A stretch of 64,000 nucleotides of DNA from Oricola nitratireducens (GTDB lineage Bacteria > Pseudomonadota > Alphaproteobacteria > Rhizobiales > Rhizobiaceae). The notes beneath the pieces were generated by a model. That model did not search any database. It saw nothing but the letters and a program-made list of their open reading frames with translations, and had not been told where the DNA came from. The stretch is from NCBI RefSeq assembly GCF_014904745.1, contig NZ_JACZCS010000050.1, positions 62,001-126,000 of the forward strand, written 5' to 3'. Position numbers and translations under genes: made by a program. The first letter of the stretch is position 1. Each line of letters begins with the position of its first letter. Of this stretch, positions 26,380 through 36,641 are shown in pieces.

Positions 26380-26501
26380 CAAATCGCAATACCGATTTGC
26401 AGGCCCTTGGTTGTAACAATCGAAGCTGCATAGCTGATGCAACACGACGCCGGCATGAATATCGCCGGCCAGATGCGTTGTCTGGCGGGCGATACCGCCC
26501 G
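26380..26501. terminator. Three hairpins between convergent genes
   Basis: CAAATCG (26380-26386) pairs with CGATTTG (26393-26399); GCCGGC (26449-26454) with GCCGGC (26464-26469); CGGGCG (26486-26491) with CGCCCG (26496-26501), the last followed by AAAGAGTTTT. The 26360-26548 gap separates a plus-strand gene from the minus-strand ybaK-like gene, so these hairpins probably end transcription from both sides. Only the last one has a terminator-like tail. Confidence 0.45.
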
Positions 26502-26548
26502 AAAGAGTTTTAGCAACAGTGCCGAAACCGCATTATCTGGAACTGATA

Positions 26549-27043
26549 TCAGGAACGGACCGAGACGATCCTGGGCGATATGGCGTCGGCCAGAGCCTTC
26601 GGGTCGACGCTGAACACGCTGTCCGGCCGTCCGGCCGCCGCCCAGACCGTGTCATAGTCCAGCAGGCTTTCATCGAGATATGTGGCGATCGGCGCCTTGT
26701 GGCCGACCGGTGCGACGCCGCCGATGGCGAAACCGGTCTCGTCGCGCACGCGGCGGCCGTCACAGCGCTTTAGCTTCAGTCCGTACTCGCTTGAAATATA
26801 GTCGAGATCGGCGTTGTGGTTTCCGGAGACAAGCAGCAGAACCAAGGCGCCCGTGGATGCGTCCTCGAAGACCAGCGACTTGACGATCTGGCCGACTTCA
26901 CAGCCGCAGGCCGCTGCCGCGTCTTCGGCGGTCCTTGTCGATTGTTCCATAATCCGGAGTTCGATTTCGAGGCCCAGACGCTCGGCGTCATGCGCGACGC
27001 GCTCCATGCTCGATCCCGGTTTCGGAACGATGGCTCCAGACAT
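26549..27043 (-). CDS. YbaK/EbsC-family aminoacyl-tRNA deacylase-like protein
   Basis: 164 aa YbaK-domain protein, a trans-editing family that hydrolyses mis-acylated tRNA (for example Ala- or Cys-tRNA(Pro)). Visible family features: GQIVKSLVFEDASTGALVLL with the conserved Lys, ETGFAIGGVAPVGHKAPI containing the GG-V-PVGH signature, and YLDESLLDYDTVWAAAGRPD. GGGAG precedes the ATG. It follows the MBL hydrolase gene by 2 bp, the last gene of the housekeeping minus-strand run. Which mischarged tRNA it edits is not evident. Confidence 0.9.
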   Translation of the reverse strand: MSGAIVPKPGSSMERVAHDAERLGLEIELRIMEQSTRTAEDAAAACGCEVGQIVKSLVFEDASTGALVLLLVSGNHNADLDYISSEYGLKLKRCDGRRVRDETGFAIGGVAPVGHKAPIATYLDESLLDYDTVWAAAGRPDSVFSVDPKALADAISPRIVSVRS

Positions 27044-27045
27044 TC

Positions 27046-27867
27046 TCAGGCTCCCAGTTCGATGACCAGACCGTCATGGGCCGGTTCGACATGATCGGGT
27101 GTTTCGCGTTTCACCGTCTCGTAATCCATCGGAATGTGCATGTGCGTCAGATATGTCCGCCTAGGCTTCAGCACGTCGATGACCTCGAGCGCCTCCTCCA
27201 GCGACATATGGCTCGGGTGGCGGCGGTATTGCAGCGCGTCGACGATCAGCACGTCGAGACCCTGCATGCGCTCGAGCGTTTCGTCGGGATAGGAACTGAC
27301 GTCGGAGCAATAGGCAAAATCCCCGATGCGAAAGCCGAGCGAGTGGATCGAGCCGTGACGCTGCAATAGCGGTTCGAAGACGATCGGACCCGCCGGTCCC
27401 GTGACCGGAAACGGAACCTGATGGTCAATGGGATGCCGTTTCAGGATCGGCGGATAGGAACTGCCCGGCGGCGTCTCGAAGCAATAGCCGAAGCCCTCGA
27501 CCAGCCTTGCATAGGTGTCGTCGTCGGCCCAGACGTCCATGAGACGTTTCTGCCACAAGACGAAGGTGCGCAGATCGTCGATGCCGTGAATGTGGTCGGC
27601 ATGGGGATGGGTGTAGACGACGCCGTCCATCTGGCGGACCTGGGCGGCGAGCATCTGCTGGCGGAAATCGGGCCCGGTGTCGATGACGACGCAGGTCTTT
27701 TCGCCCGACGGAAGGATGCGTTCGGCGAGCAGCGAGGCGCGCAGGCGGCGGTTCCTCGGATTGTGCGGATCGCAATTGCCCCAGTCGCCGTTCAGCCGCG
27801 GCGTGCCCGGCGACGAGCCGCAGCCAAGCACCGTGTAGCGCATGATGGCATTACCGGCGTCAGGCAT
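27046..27867 (-). CDS. MBL-fold metallo-hydrolase (PhnP-like)
   Basis: 273 aa metallo-beta-lactamase fold hydrolase. The di-metal motif THPHADHIHGIDDLR is intact, with further ligands in YCSDVSSYPDE, VDALQYRRHPSHMS and YLTHMHIPMD. Similar to PhnP cyclic-phosphate phosphodiesterases, found next to tatD in rhizobia. ATG at 27867 overlaps the tatD stop by 8 bp and has GAAGGTG upstream; the ATG at 27843 is an alternative that fits the fold start MRYTVLGCGSSPG. Natural substrate unknown. Confidence 0.88.
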   Translation of the reverse strand: MPDAGNAIMRYTVLGCGSSPGTPRLNGDWGNCDPHNPRNRRLRASLLAERILPSGEKTCVVIDTGPDFRQQMLAAQVRQMDGVVYTHPHADHIHGIDDLRTFVLWQKRLMDVWADDDTYARLVEGFGYCFETPPGSSYPPILKRHPIDHQVPFPVTGPAGPIVFEPLLQRHGSIHSLGFRIGDFAYCSDVSSYPDETLERMQGLDVLIVDALQYRRHPSHMSLEEALEVIDVLKPRRTYLTHMHIPMDYETVKRETPDHVEPAHDGLVIELGA

Positions 27868-28654
27868 CGTGGCGCGGCACCTTCGCAAACAGGCGGTAGA
27901 AGTTTTCCGTCGTCGTCGCGGCGATCTCGTCGAGCGTGACGCCGCGCGTATCGGCGAGAACCTGCGCCGTGTTGACCACATAGGCCGGCTCGTTGCGTTT
28001 TCCCCGGTATGGCGGCGGCGCGAGATAAGGCGCATCGGTTTCGACCAGCAACCGGTCTGCCGGCAGGTCTTTCGCGATGTCGCGGATGGCTTGCGAATTC
28101 TTGAAGGTCAGGATGCCGGAAAAGGAAACGTAACCGCCGAGCGCGATGCCGGTCTCGGCCAATGCGCGGCCCGACGAGAAGCAGTGCAAAATGAAGGGGA
28201 AGGCCCCCTTCCCTTCGGTTTCCCCGGTCAGGATCGCGGCCATGTCGTCATCGGCGTCACGGGCATGGATGACCAGCGGCAGGCCGGTGCGTCGCGCCGC
28301 CTCGATATGGCGGCGAAAGCCTTCGGCCTGCGCTTCGCGCGGCGCCTTGTCGTAGAAATAATCGAGGCCGGCCTCGCCGATCGCCACGACCTTGTCGCCC
28401 TCCGCCAGGCGCACGAGATCGTCGGCGGTGACGTCGAGTTCCTGATCGGCCTGATGCGGATGCGTGCCGACGGAGCAGAACACGTCCTCATAGGAGTCGG
28501 CAATAGCGCGGATGCCGTCGAACTTCTTCACCCGTGTGGAGATGGTGACCATGCGCACGATGCCGTTGTCGCGGGCGCGCTGGACGATCGCGTCGCGCTC
28601 CTCGGCGAAATCCGGAAAATCCAGATGGCAGTGACTGTCGACAAGAACTGTCAT
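27860..28654 (-). CDS. tatD: TatD-family metal-dependent deoxyribonuclease/hydrolase
   Basis: 264 aa amidohydrolase-superfamily nuclease (TatD/YcfH). Metal ligands: LVDSHCHLDF at the N-terminus, GEAGLDYFY, LPLVIHARDA, FILHCFSSG and LLVETDAPYLAP. Start at the ATG at 28654 gives the canonical opening MTVLVDSHCHLD; the frame further upstream is shadow of metG. It lies 4 bp after metG, the standard rhizobial order. Confidence 0.95.
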   Translation of the reverse strand: MTVLVDSHCHLDFPDFAEERDAIVQRARDNGIVRMVTISTRVKKFDGIRAIADSYEDVFCSVGTHPHQADQELDVTADDLVRLAEGDKVVAIGEAGLDYFYDKAPREAQAEGFRRHIEAARRTGLPLVIHARDADDDMAAILTGETEGKGAFPFILHCFSSGRALAETGIALGGYVSFSGILTFKNSQAIRDIAKDLPADRLLVETDAPYLAPPPYRGKRNEPAYVVNTAQVLADTRGVTLDEIAATTTENFYRLFAKVPRHDA

Positions 28655-28658
28655 AAGC

Positions 28659-30203
28659 CTATGACTCTGCTTCCTTTTCCACATAACGCGGGAAGACGCC
28701 CGACGGCGCGGGCAACTCCGTGCCCGGCACCAGCATCTTGTCGAGGCTGGCGAAATCGCGCGCATCGGCCGGCGCCGCGACGAGATCGAGCAGCTTGCCG
28801 GTCGCCTCCGGCATGTAGGGCCGGGCGAGGATCGCGATGCGGCGCACGGTCTCGGCAACGACATAGAGCACCGTCTTCATGCGGTCCGGATCGGTCTTGC
28901 GCAGGGCCCATGGGGCCTGGGCGTCGATATAGCGGTCGGCGGCGGCGACGATGTCGAAGGTGGCCTCGATCGCCTTGTGGATAGCCTGCCTGTCCATGGC
29001 ATCGCGCGCGGCGGCGAGCGCCGGGGCGCCCGTCGCGAGCAGCGTCTCGTCTTCGGCCGTGAACGCACCATGCTCGGGTACCTTGCCCTCGCAATGCTTG
29101 GCGATCATCGACAGCGAGCGCTGCGCCAGGTTGCCAAGGCCGTTGGCGAGGTCGGCATTGATGCGGTTGACGATGGCCTCGTGGCTGTAGGAGCCGTCAT
29201 TGCCGAACGGCACCTCGCGCATGAAGAAGTAACGCACCTGGTCGAGCCCGTAGGCGTCGATCAGCGCGAAGGGATCGACAACATTGCCGACCGACTTCGA
29301 CATCTTCTCGCCCTTGTTGAACAGGAAACCGTGCGCGAAGACGCGCTTCGGCAGCTCCACGCCCGCACTCATCAGGAAGGCCGGCCAGTAGACCGCGTGG
29401 AAGCGAACGATGTCCTTGCCGATGATGTGCATGGCCGGCCAGTAGCCCCAGCGATCAGCGTTTTCGTCCGGAAAGCCGGCGGCGGTCAGGTAGTTGGTCA
29501 GCGCGTCGACCCAGACATACATGACATGGCTGTCGTTGCCGGGAACCGGAACGCCCCAGTCGAAGGTGGTGCGCGAAATTGACAGGTCCTTCAGACCGCC
29601 CTTGACGAAGCTCGCGACCTCGTTGCGGCGTTCGGCCGGCAGGACGAAATCGGGATTCTTTTCGTAAAGCTCCAGCAGCTTGTCGCCATAGGCGGACAGG
29701 CGGAAATAGTAGCTTTCTTCCTCGACCCACTCGACCGGCGAACCGAGCGGTTCGCGGCGCACGCCGTCTTCGCCGAGCGTCGTTTCGCTCTCGTCGAAAT
29801 AGGCTTCCTGGCGCACCGAATACCAGCCGCCATATTTGCCGAGATAGATATCGCCATTGGCTTCCATCCGCCGCCACAGTTCCTGGACGGATGTCTTGTG
29901 GCGTTCCTCGGTGGTGCGAATGAAATCGTCGTTGGAGCAGCCGAGCGCCTCGACCATGCGGCGGAAAACGGCCGAGTTCCTGTCGGCCAGCTCGATCGGC
30001 GCGATGCCTTCCTTTTCCGCGGTCTGCTGCATTTTCTGGCCGTGCTCGTCGGTCCCGGTCAGGAAGAAGACGTCCTTGCCGTCGCAGCGGGCGAAGCGGG
30101 CCAGCACGTCGGTCGCGATCGCGGTGTAGGCGTGGCCGATATGGGGAACCCCGTTGGGGTAGAAGATCGGCGTCGTGATGTAGAAACGTTCTTTGGCGGA
30201 CAT
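28659..30203 (-). CDS. metG: Methionyl-tRNA synthetase
   Basis: 514 aa class I aminoacyl-tRNA synthetase charging tRNA-Met. Catalytic motifs: HIGH-type [11 protein letters not shown] near residue 17 and [11 protein letters not shown] near 300; [12 protein letters not shown] is characteristic of MetRS. It is the short form without the C-terminal tRNA-binding extension, as in other alphaproteobacteria. 84 bp separate it from holB, so it may also have its own promoter. Confidence 0.98.
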   Translation of the reverse strand: MSAKERFYITTPIFYPNGVPHIGHAYTAIATDVLARFARCDGKDVFFLTGTDEHGQKMQQTAEKEGIAPIELADRNSAVFRRMVEALGCSNDDFIRTTEERHKTSVQELWRRMEANGDIYLGKYGGWYSVRQEAYFDESETTLGEDGVRREPLGSPVEWVEEESYYFRLSAYGDKLLELYEKNPDFVLPAERRNEVASFVKGGLKDLSISRTTFDWGVPVPGNDSHVMYVWVDALTNYLTAAGFPDENADRWGYWPAMHIIGKDIVRFHAVYWPAFLMSAGVELPKRVFAHGFLFNKGEKMSKSVGNVVDPFALIDAYGLDQVRYFFMREVPFGNDGSYSHEAIVNRINADLANGLGNLAQRSLSMIAKHCEGKVPEHGAFTAEDETLLATGAPALAAARDAMDRQAIHKAIEATFDIVAAADRYIDAQAPWALRKTDPDRMKTVLYVVAETVRRIAILARPYMPEATGKLLDLVAAPADARDFASLDKMLVPGTELPAPSGVFPRYVEKEAES

Positions 30204-30287
30204 GTGTGCTCAAGTGAAATGAGAGTGGCGAGGTGCCCTGCTCTATCCGATTTCATCCGGAAAAGAAAAGGCGAAGGCGTTGAAAAA

Positions 30288-31349
30288 TCAGCCGGCGCGA
30301 ACGGCTGAAATAAGGTCGTGAACATCCGATAGCATCGACAGAAAGTCCTGCTTGCGGTCCAGATTGAACGCATCGGAAAGGCGCATGTGATCCTGGATCG
30401 CCATGTCGGCGATCGCGATCCTTTCGGCGGCGCGCAAATTGCCGCGCCGCGCCGCCATCGTCGCCTCGTTGCGCAGCCGGTCCAGGACCAGCTCGCGCAG
30501 GATGTCGCGGTGGACCTCGTTCTTGCGGGCGCCGGCGATCTCGGCGAGCTTGTGCGCCTGCGCCACATCCGGGCGCGGCGATTTCAGGAAAGCCTCGAGC
30601 GCTTCCATCAGGTCCAGCCCGCCGAACTGCGCGAAGACGAGGGCGCGGCGCGCGCTGCCGCCGCCGAGCGCGGCGATACGATCGAGCGTCGTTTCGTCGA
30701 AATCGGCACCGAGCTGACCGCGAACGATATGCCGGATATCCGCATCGGACAGGGGCGCGAATTTGAGGATCTGGCAACGCGACCGGATCGTCGGCAGAAG
30801 GCCGCCCGTCCCGTGCGCGATCAGAATGAAGACCGACCGCGCCGGCGGTTCCTCGAGAAGTTTCAGCAGCGCGTTGGCAGCGTTGCGGTTGAGATCGTTG
30901 ACCGGGTCGATGACGACGACGCGATAGCTGTCCGCCCCGGCGGCCGTCATCGCGAAGAAGCGCTGCAGGCGGCGGATCTCGTCGACGGTGATCGCCGTCT
31001 TGAAACCGGTTCCCTGATCGTTTCGCGGCCGCGAGAGGTAGAGGAGTCCGGGGTGGGCGCCCTGCGCGATCTGTCGAAAAACCGAGGATTGCGGGTCGGG
31101 CGCGGGCAATGCCGTATCGGTTATGGCTCGGCGGCTGTCGAGCAATCTGTTTGCAATATGAAACGCTATCGTCGCCTTGCCGATGCCGCGCTCGCCCTCG
31201 AAAATTAGCGCGTGATGCAGCTTGTCGTGCGCGATCGATTCAGCGAGAAATTCCAGTTCGCCGGAATGTCCCTGCACGGAGACGCTGAGTTGCGGCGGTG
31301 TTATGCCTTCCAGAGCGTCGTGCGTTTCCGGCACATCAATCGCGGTCAT
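30288..31349 (-). CDS. holB: DNA polymerase III subunit delta'
   Basis: 353 aa clamp-loader subunit. AAA+ features: HALIFEGERGIGKATIAFHI (P-loop), the SRC motif in TIRSRCQILKFAPL, and NANALLKLLEEPPARSVFIL. The SRC arginine finger and length agree with delta'. Six bp downstream of tmk, as is usual. Confidence 0.95.
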   Translation of the reverse strand: MTAIDVPETHDALEGITPPQLSVSVQGHSGELEFLAESIAHDKLHHALIFEGERGIGKATIAFHIANRLLDSRRAITDTALPAPDPQSSVFRQIAQGAHPGLLYLSRPRNDQGTGFKTAITVDEIRRLQRFFAMTAAGADSYRVVVIDPVNDLNRNAANALLKLLEEPPARSVFILIAHGTGGLLPTIRSRCQILKFAPLSDADIRHIVRGQLGADFDETTLDRIAALGGGSARRALVFAQFGGLDLMEALEAFLKSPRPDVAQAHKLAEIAGARKNEVHRDILRELVLDRLRNEATMAARRGNLRAAERIAIADMAIQDHMRLSDAFNLDRKQDFLSMLSDVHDLISAVRAG

Positions 31350-31354
31350 GCCGC

Positions 31355-32110
31355 CTATTCCTTCATTCCGAGGAGTCGTCCCTTCGGATCGACAGCCCGA
31401 GGAGACTCGTCCGTCTTATCGAGCTCTGCCGTTCCTATCACAGCGGCGACCGTATCCCAGACGCGTTTGGCGACATCTTCCGGTTCGCCGGACGCGTCCA
31501 CCACGCGGCATCTTTCCGGCTCGTTTTCGGCGATCTTCAGGAAGGCCGCGCGGCGCAGTTCATGCGCGGAGATATCTTCCTTTTCATAGCGGTCCACCTG
31601 GGCCGACGGATCGCGGCGCGCATGCGCGCGCTTCAGGCCCTCTTCCGGCGCCAGGTCGAGAATGATCGTCAGATCCGGCACGACGCCGGCGATCGCAACC
31701 CGCTCGAGCGCCTCGACGAAGGCGGGATCGAGGTTTTCGCTCGCGCCCTGATAGACGCGGGTCGAGTCCATGAACCGGTCGACGAGCACGATCCGGCCCT
31801 GCTGCAGGGCCGGACGGATCTTCTGTTCGACATGGTCGTTGCGGGCCGCCGCGAACAGCATCGCTTCCAGATAGGGACCGAAGGGTTCGGCCGCGCTGGT
31901 GTCGAGCACGACGTGACGCACCGCTTCCGCGCCGGGCGTTCCACCCGGTTCGCGCGAGACGGTGACGGCGAAGCCTTCGCCGCCGAGTTTTTCGGCCAAC
32001 CGCTTGATTTGCGTCGACTTTCCGGCCCCGTCACCGCCCTCGAAGGTGATGAAGAGCCCTCGCCTCGGCGCGGCGGCCGGAGGCGCGGCATCAGCGCGGG
32101 ATCCAGCCAA
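31355..32110 (-). CDS. tmk: Thymidylate kinase
   Basis: 251 aa dTMP kinase. P-loop [19 protein letters not shown] motif in [16 protein letters not shown] and lid region [15 protein letters not shown]. The N-terminus carries an 18-residue Ala/Pro-rich extension before the conserved start. The ATG at 32110 overlaps the dac gene by 20 bp; no later start codon precedes the P-loop. The C-terminal 20 residues are also longer than usual. Confidence 0.95.
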   Translation of the reverse strand: MAGSRADAAPPAAAPRRGLFITFEGGDGAGKSTQIKRLAEKLGGEGFAVTVSREPGGTPGAEAVRHVVLDTSAAEPFGPYLEAMLFAAARNDHVEQKIRPALQQGRIVLVDRFMDSTRVYQGASENLDPAFVEALERVAIAGVVPDLTIILDLAPEEGLKRAHARRDPSAQVDRYEKEDISAHELRRAAFLKIAENEPERCRVVDASGEPEDVAKRVWDTVAAVIGTAELDKTDESPRAVDPKGRLLGMKE

Positions 32111-33266
32111 GCAACAGCTCCGTCAATGCGTCGAACGCCCTGCGATGGATGGGGCCGATACCGACGCTTTGCGCCGCGTAAAGCGGCGTTTCCTGGGAAA
32201 GATCGTCTCCGATCCAGATCTTGAGCGACGCGATCTTGTCTCCGGCATGCACCGGCGCCGGAACCGGGCCGGTATAGACGACGCGCGCCTTCATCCGGTC
32301 GCGGTCGGTAATCGGCAGCAGGATTTCCAGATCGTCCTTGACCGTCACCGGCACCGTCATCTGTGCGCCGCCATAGAGGCGGACATTGCCGATGATCTCG
32401 TTTTTCTTGAAGATTTCGTAGGGCTCGAAGGCGCGAATGCCCCAGTCGAGGAGCTTGCGGGCCTCCTCACCGCGCGACCGCTCGTCGGGAAGACCGCTCA
32501 TCGCGGCGATCAGGCGACGTCCGTCGCGTTTCACGGACCCGACGATGGCATAGCCCGATTCTTCGGTGTAGCCGGTCTTCATGCCGTCCGCGCCGATATC
32601 CATGGCGAGCAGCGGATTGCGGTTGCGCTGCAGGATCTTGTTCCAGGTGAATTCGCGCAGCGAGTAGAATTTGTAATATACCGGATATTCGTGCTGGATG
32701 TAACGGGCGAGCTTGGCGAGATCGCGCATCGTCACCTTCTGGTCGGGATCCGGCAGGCCGGTCGAATTGCGGAAGACGGAATGTTCGAGACCGATCTTGC
32801 GCGCGCGCGCGGTCATTACTCGGGCGAAGTTCTCTTCCGAACCGGCCATTCCCTCGGCAATGACGATGCAGCCGTCATTGGCGGACTGGACGATCACGCC
32901 CTTGATCAGATCCTCCAGCCGGATCGACGAGTTGAGCTCGGCGAACATGGTTGACCCGCCGGAGACCGCCCCGCCCTTGCGCCAGGCGTTCTCGCTGACC
33001 AGGAATTCGTCATCCATCGTCAGCCGGCCGTTTTTCAGTGCGTTGAAGACGACTTCCATCGTCATCAGCTTGGCAAGCGACGCCGGCGGCACCGGCTTGT
33101 CGGGGTTCTTGGAAAAAAGCACGGTCCCGGTATCCGAATCGACGAGGATCGCTTCTTTGGCCCGCGTCTCGAACAATTGCGCCGCCGCCGGCGCGGCCCA
33201 GCACATGACCAGGATCAGCGCCAGCGCAAGGCGGGGAACGGAAAAACGCGAAACTCGAGCGTCCAT
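32091..33266 (-). CDS. D-alanyl-D-alanine carboxypeptidase (PBP5/DacF family)
   Basis: 391 aa penicillin-binding protein that trims the terminal D-Ala of peptidoglycan stem peptides. Signal peptide with core [17 protein letters not shown]; SxxK nucleophile in [10 protein letters not shown], SxN in QSANDGC, and KTG in [15 protein letters not shown]-terminal PBP5-like beta domain ends in a hydrophobic/basic tail ([14 protein letters not shown]) that could anchor to the membrane. Confidence 0.95.
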   Translation of the reverse strand: MDARVSRFSVPRLALALILVMCWAAPAAAQLFETRAKEAILVDSDTGTVLFSKNPDKPVPPASLAKLMTMEVVFNALKNGRLTMDDEFLVSENAWRKGGAVSGGSTMFAELNSSIRLEDLIKGVIVQSANDGCIVIAEGMAGSEENFARVMTARARKIGLEHSVFRNSTGLPDPDQKVTMRDLAKLARYIQHEYPVYYKFYSLREFTWNKILQRNRNPLLAMDIGADGMKTGYTEESGYAIVGSVKRDGRRLIAAMSGLPDERSRGEEARKLLDWGIRAFEPYEIFKKNEIIGNVRLYGGAQMTVPVTVKDDLEILLPITDRDRMKARVVYTGPVPAPVHAGDKIASLKIWIGDDLSQETPLYAAQSVGIGPIHRRAFDALTELLLGWIPR

Positions 33267-33374
33267 GGAACTTTCCGGAAAAACGAAGCTTTATACCGGG
33301 ATAGCAAATCCGGCATCGGTTAAGCAACGCCGCGAAGACAATTGAGGTTTATTTCCGGAAGAACCCCGGCCCGC

Positions 33375-34346
33375 TCAGCGCGACTTCCAGCCGGACGCCG
33401 TTTGGCCGAGGGAGGTCATCACGAAGGCGCTGGCAACGCGCATCGACGCGTAGGCGGAAATCGCGACACCATCGGTCGAAATATCCGGACGTTCGCCCGG
33501 CAACGGGATATCTTGGGGAATGACGACCTGGGGCGGCCTGGACCCGGTGGACGCGACCGTCGCCGTTTGCGGCGGAATGGTATCGGCGCTTGCCAGCAAG
33601 CCGCGGACCGGGCTTGGCACGTTCGTCGGCGTCGGGCCATTCATCGCGATCATCACGCCGGTCGCGGGCTGGCCGAAACGATCCGGCGACGGATAACCGG
33701 GCACGCCGCGCACCGACGCCATCAGGAAAGCATCGTCATGGCCGTCCAGCGGGGCCCTGCCCGCATATTCGACCTTCACCTTTGCGGTGCCGCCATGGGT
33801 GTAATCGAGCAGTTCGGCGGCACGCTTCGACAGATCGATCACGCGGTCGTCGGCGAACGGTCCGCGATCGTTGACGCGAACGATCAGCGAGCGGCCGTTT
33901 TCCAGATTTGTGACGCGCGCATAGCTCGGCAGCGGCATCGTCTTGTGAGCCGCCGTCAGGTGGTTCATGTCGTAGACTTCACCATTGGCGGTCAGCCGGC
34001 CGTGAAAGGCCGCGCCATACCAGGATGCGCGTCCGACCTGGACCTTTTTCGGGTTGGCCGTCGGATAATAGGTCTTGCCGGCGACCGTATAGGGCTTGCC
34101 GATCTGTTCGCGGCCGCCGCCGCGCGGCAAGCGCGGGCCTTTCGCGACGCGCGGGCTCGCCTCGACGCCGAACGTCCGGGCAGAGAAGAATTCCGGTCCC
34201 GACGTCTTGCCGTTCGCCAGATAATAGCCGTCTTCTGAACCGAGGCCGAGCTTCGGCGTGGTCATGGAACACCCCGATACAAACAGGGAAATCGCCGCGA
34301 AAGCGGCAAAGGTGGCAGGTGGCGTGGATAGCTGTCGGGAACGCAT
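33375..34346 (-). CDS. rlpA: RlpA-like septal ring lipoprotein
   Basis: 323 aa. Lipoprotein signal with lipobox FVSGC; then a double-psi beta barrel domain (VGRASWYGAAFHGRLTANGE, PLPSYARVTNLENGRSLIVR, VNDRGPFADDRVIDLSKRAA). The family includes lytic transglycosylases acting on denuded glycan at the septum. The C-terminal region is Pro/Thr-rich and has no visible SPOR domain, so septal targeting is uncertain. Located upstream of dac, both acting on the wall. Confidence 0.93.
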   Translation of the reverse strand: MRSRQLSTPPATFAAFAAISLFVSGCSMTTPKLGLGSEDGYYLANGKTSGPEFFSARTFGVEASPRVAKGPRLPRGGGREQIGKPYTVAGKTYYPTANPKKVQVGRASWYGAAFHGRLTANGEVYDMNHLTAAHKTMPLPSYARVTNLENGRSLIVRVNDRGPFADDRVIDLSKRAAELLDYTHGGTAKVKVEYAGRAPLDGHDDAFLMASVRGVPGYPSPDRFGQPATGVMIAMNGPTPTNVPSPVRGLLASADTIPPQTATVASTGSRPPQVVIPQDIPLPGERPDISTDGVAISAYASMRVASAFVMTSLGQTASGWKSR

Positions 34347-34462
34347 GGCGGCAACGAGTTACACAAAAACGGGCTTTTGGCCAATCCCGTGAAGGCATGA
34401 CGGTCACACGATATGTGGCAGCTGCTTATGTTTCCGTTAATTGCGCGCCATGTTTGCAGAAT

Positions 34463-34864
34463 TTACGGCTCGATCCGCGCGCGGCCGCTATAACCGTCGT
34501 CTCGACGCCATTGCAGGCGCGTCTCGCTGACCGGCCGCAGGCGGAAGCAGTTCACCTGCGACTTGTACCAGGTCGGAAAACGCTGACAGAGCTTGCCGCC
34601 ATCGACCCACCATTCGCCCGTTTCCTTCGGCGCGAAATATCTGCCGAGGCCAAGACCACTGCCGTCGCCGGTGACCTCGCCGCTGCGCCGATAATGCAGC
34701 GGAAATTCCCCGCCGAGCGGCACCGAGAGATAGACACGCTTGCCGGCGACCAGCGACCGGACCGCCTGGTCGTTTTGCAGCCAGTCCGCCGAGGCGGCCG
34801 TAGCCATCGTGATGGCCGCCCCTGCCGCGATTGCGGTGGCGAGCGATCTTGCCGAGAAAATCAT
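34463..34864 (-). CDS. Small secreted protein, rhizobial family (possibly DUF995-like)
   Basis: 133 aa. Start at the ATG at 34864 (MIFSARSLATAIAAG) with GGAGG 7 bp upstream. Signal peptide cleaved after ASA; mature part starts DWLQNDQAVRSLVAGKRVYL and contains GRYFAPKETGEWWVDGGKLC and WYKSQVNCFRL. Two cysteines could form a disulfide. I recall a similar unnamed exported family in rhizobia; no function is known to me. 116 bp upstream of rlpA on the same strand. Confidence 0.75.
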   Translation of the reverse strand: MIFSARSLATAIAAGAAITMATAASADWLQNDQAVRSLVAGKRVYLSVPLGGEFPLHYRRSGEVTGDGSGLGLGRYFAPKETGEWWVDGGKLCQRFPTWYKSQVNCFRLRPVSETRLQWRRDDGYSGRARIEP

Positions 34865-34996
34865 GCCGTCCCTCCGTCGATTTGGGATTGCTACGCGACA
34901 GGAGGCGGAACGGATTGGCGAAATCACGGAACAAATAACGGCCGACTGTTTTCGGTGTTGCGCGAATTTGCGGTTTCATGCGAAGACGCGGCTTCC

Positions 34997-35086
<90 letters not shown>

Positions 35087-35460
35087 CCGATTGGACATAA
35101 GGTACTGACTTTATTATTCTTTCCTGGGATGCCGAAAAGTCGCCCCCTATTTGCTCCCCCTTCTTTGCATCCCGCCACTTGCGAATTGAATCAACCACAC
35201 CGGAATGCTCAACGGCGCGATAGTCGCTGACCATGGAAATCTCCTCCCTGTCGCTGCCATAAAATGTGATCGGCAGCCCTGCATCCTCAGCAAGCGTCAT
35301 TGAATTCAGGGTTCGCCTGCTTGATCAGCGCCGCTCGAGTGGTCCGGTTTGATTGTTCGCGCATGACCACTCGCCAGAAAATCGCGGTCCCGACAGCCGT
35401 CAAGGTCCGAAGATCAGGCAGTTACAGCCCGTGTCGCATCGCGGTAGAAGGTAACCGCCA
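35087..35460. other. AT-richer segment after tRNA-Ser with a possible coding remnant
   Basis: No complete gene. On the minus strand a short frame starts at an ATG at 35234 behind a strong GGGAGGAG site (MVSDYRAVEHSGVVDSIRKW), but it runs directly into the tRNA gene, so it is truncated or chance. Base composition differs from both flanks. This could be the scar of an element once integrated at the tRNA 3' end; I see no second copy of the tRNA end to prove it. Confidence 0.4.
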
Positions 35461-35474
35461 TTGATTGACGTCAA
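35461..35474. promoter_or_regulatory. FNR/FixK-type box 1
   Basis: TTGATTGACGTCAA fits the consensus TTGAT-N4-ATCAA with one mismatch. It lies about 207 bp before the universal stress protein start at 35681 and is one of four such sites in this island. Binding by the FNR-type regulator encoded at 40496-41275 is inferred. Confidence 0.6.
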
Positions 35475-35680
35475 AGCAGCCGCCATGCGGCTCTGCCACC
35501 TTGCCCCAGCGTCGCGGGCGCCGCCATGATACGGGCAAATAACAGGTTTCGTTTCATGAAACAGCGTATTGCAAAGGGCGGGCCGCTGCGCAGAAGATGA
35601 GATTCCGCCGGACGCGATCCGGAGCGAGTTTTACAAGCCCGGCAACACCGGGCGCACAAGGGCAAGAAAGGCCGGACACC

Positions 35681-36517
35681 ATGTTCCCGAAGACTCTTCT
35701 GACCGTCGTCAGCAGCGAACAATCGACCGATGGGCTGGGCGAAGCGATTTCGCTTTGCCAGGAATTCGGATGCCATCTTGCCGTCACCGTGATCGGTATC
35801 GCGCTTCCCGCAAGTACGACGGCCTACGGGGCCGTACCGGCGGAAATCTGGTCGGAAGAACGTGAAAAAGGGCGCGCCGCGGCAGCCGAAAAGGCCAACG
35901 CCATCGAGGCCATCCTCAAGCAGGCCGGCGTTTCCGGCGATGTTGCGCCCTATTTCTGCGAGGAGGGACAGATCGCCGAAATCGTTGGCATGCGCGCACG
36001 CTACACCGATCTCGGGCTTGTTTACGAAGCGGCCGATTCGAACCAGCAACTGTCGAAGAAGACGCTGGAAGGGCTCTGCTACCAGAGCGCGCGTCCGTTC
36101 CTTGTCGTCCCGAAGGGAACCAAACCATCGCTCAAGCCGAAGCGCGTCATGATCGGCTGGAATTCGTCACATGAGGTGGCCGGCGCGGTGTATTCCGCCC
36201 TCGATCTCCTGATTGCCGCCGAAACCGTACATGTCGCGATGGTCGATCCGGAAGGCGGCGAATTCGATCAGGGCGAAGAGCCGGGCGCCGATATCGCGAC
36301 CTATCTCGCCCGCCACGGCGTCAATGTCACCGTCGATGTGCTCGCATCTGCCGGCAAGAGTATTTCGGAGACGCTGCTGCAGCACGGGAGCGACGTCGCC
36401 GCCGACCTGATCGTGGCCGGCGCCTACGGACATTCCCGGCTGCGCGAATTCCTGTTCGGCGGCGCGACCCGCGACCTGCTGGCCAATGACAGGTTCCCGG
36501 TGCTGATGTCGCACTGA
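35681..36517 (+). CDS. Tandem universal stress protein (UspA family), copy 1
   Basis: 278 aa with two Usp folds. The second carries the ATP-binding pattern GAYGHSRLREFLFGGATRDL (G-2x-G-9x-G-S/T). Start at MFPKTLLTVVSS with AAAGG upstream; the frame upstream of it lacks a ribosome site. Tandem UspA proteins accumulate under oxygen limitation and energy stress in many bacteria. An FNR box lies upstream. It probably heads a unit with the P-type ATPase gene 124 bp downstream. Confidence 0.92.
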   Translation: MFPKTLLTVVSSEQSTDGLGEAISLCQEFGCHLAVTVIGIALPASTTAYGAVPAEIWSEEREKGRAAAAEKANAIEAILKQAGVSGDVAPYFCEEGQIAEIVGMRARYTDLGLVYEAADSNQQLSKKTLEGLCYQSARPFLVVPKGTKPSLKPKRVMIGWNSSHEVAGAVYSALDLLIAAETVHVAMVDPEGGEFDQGEEPGADIATYLARHGVNVTVDVLASAGKSISETLLQHGSDVAADLIVAGAYGHSRLREFLFGGATRDLLANDRFPVLMSH

Positions 36518-36641
36518 CCCAGCGAACCGATATAACAGGTGCCGGTGGCCATGAAATTCGGCAACCGGCGCCATATTTCTGCGTTAGTGCGAATGGTCGG
36601 AACCAAGCGCATAGCAATCGGATTCAAACCAGGTCGATGAC

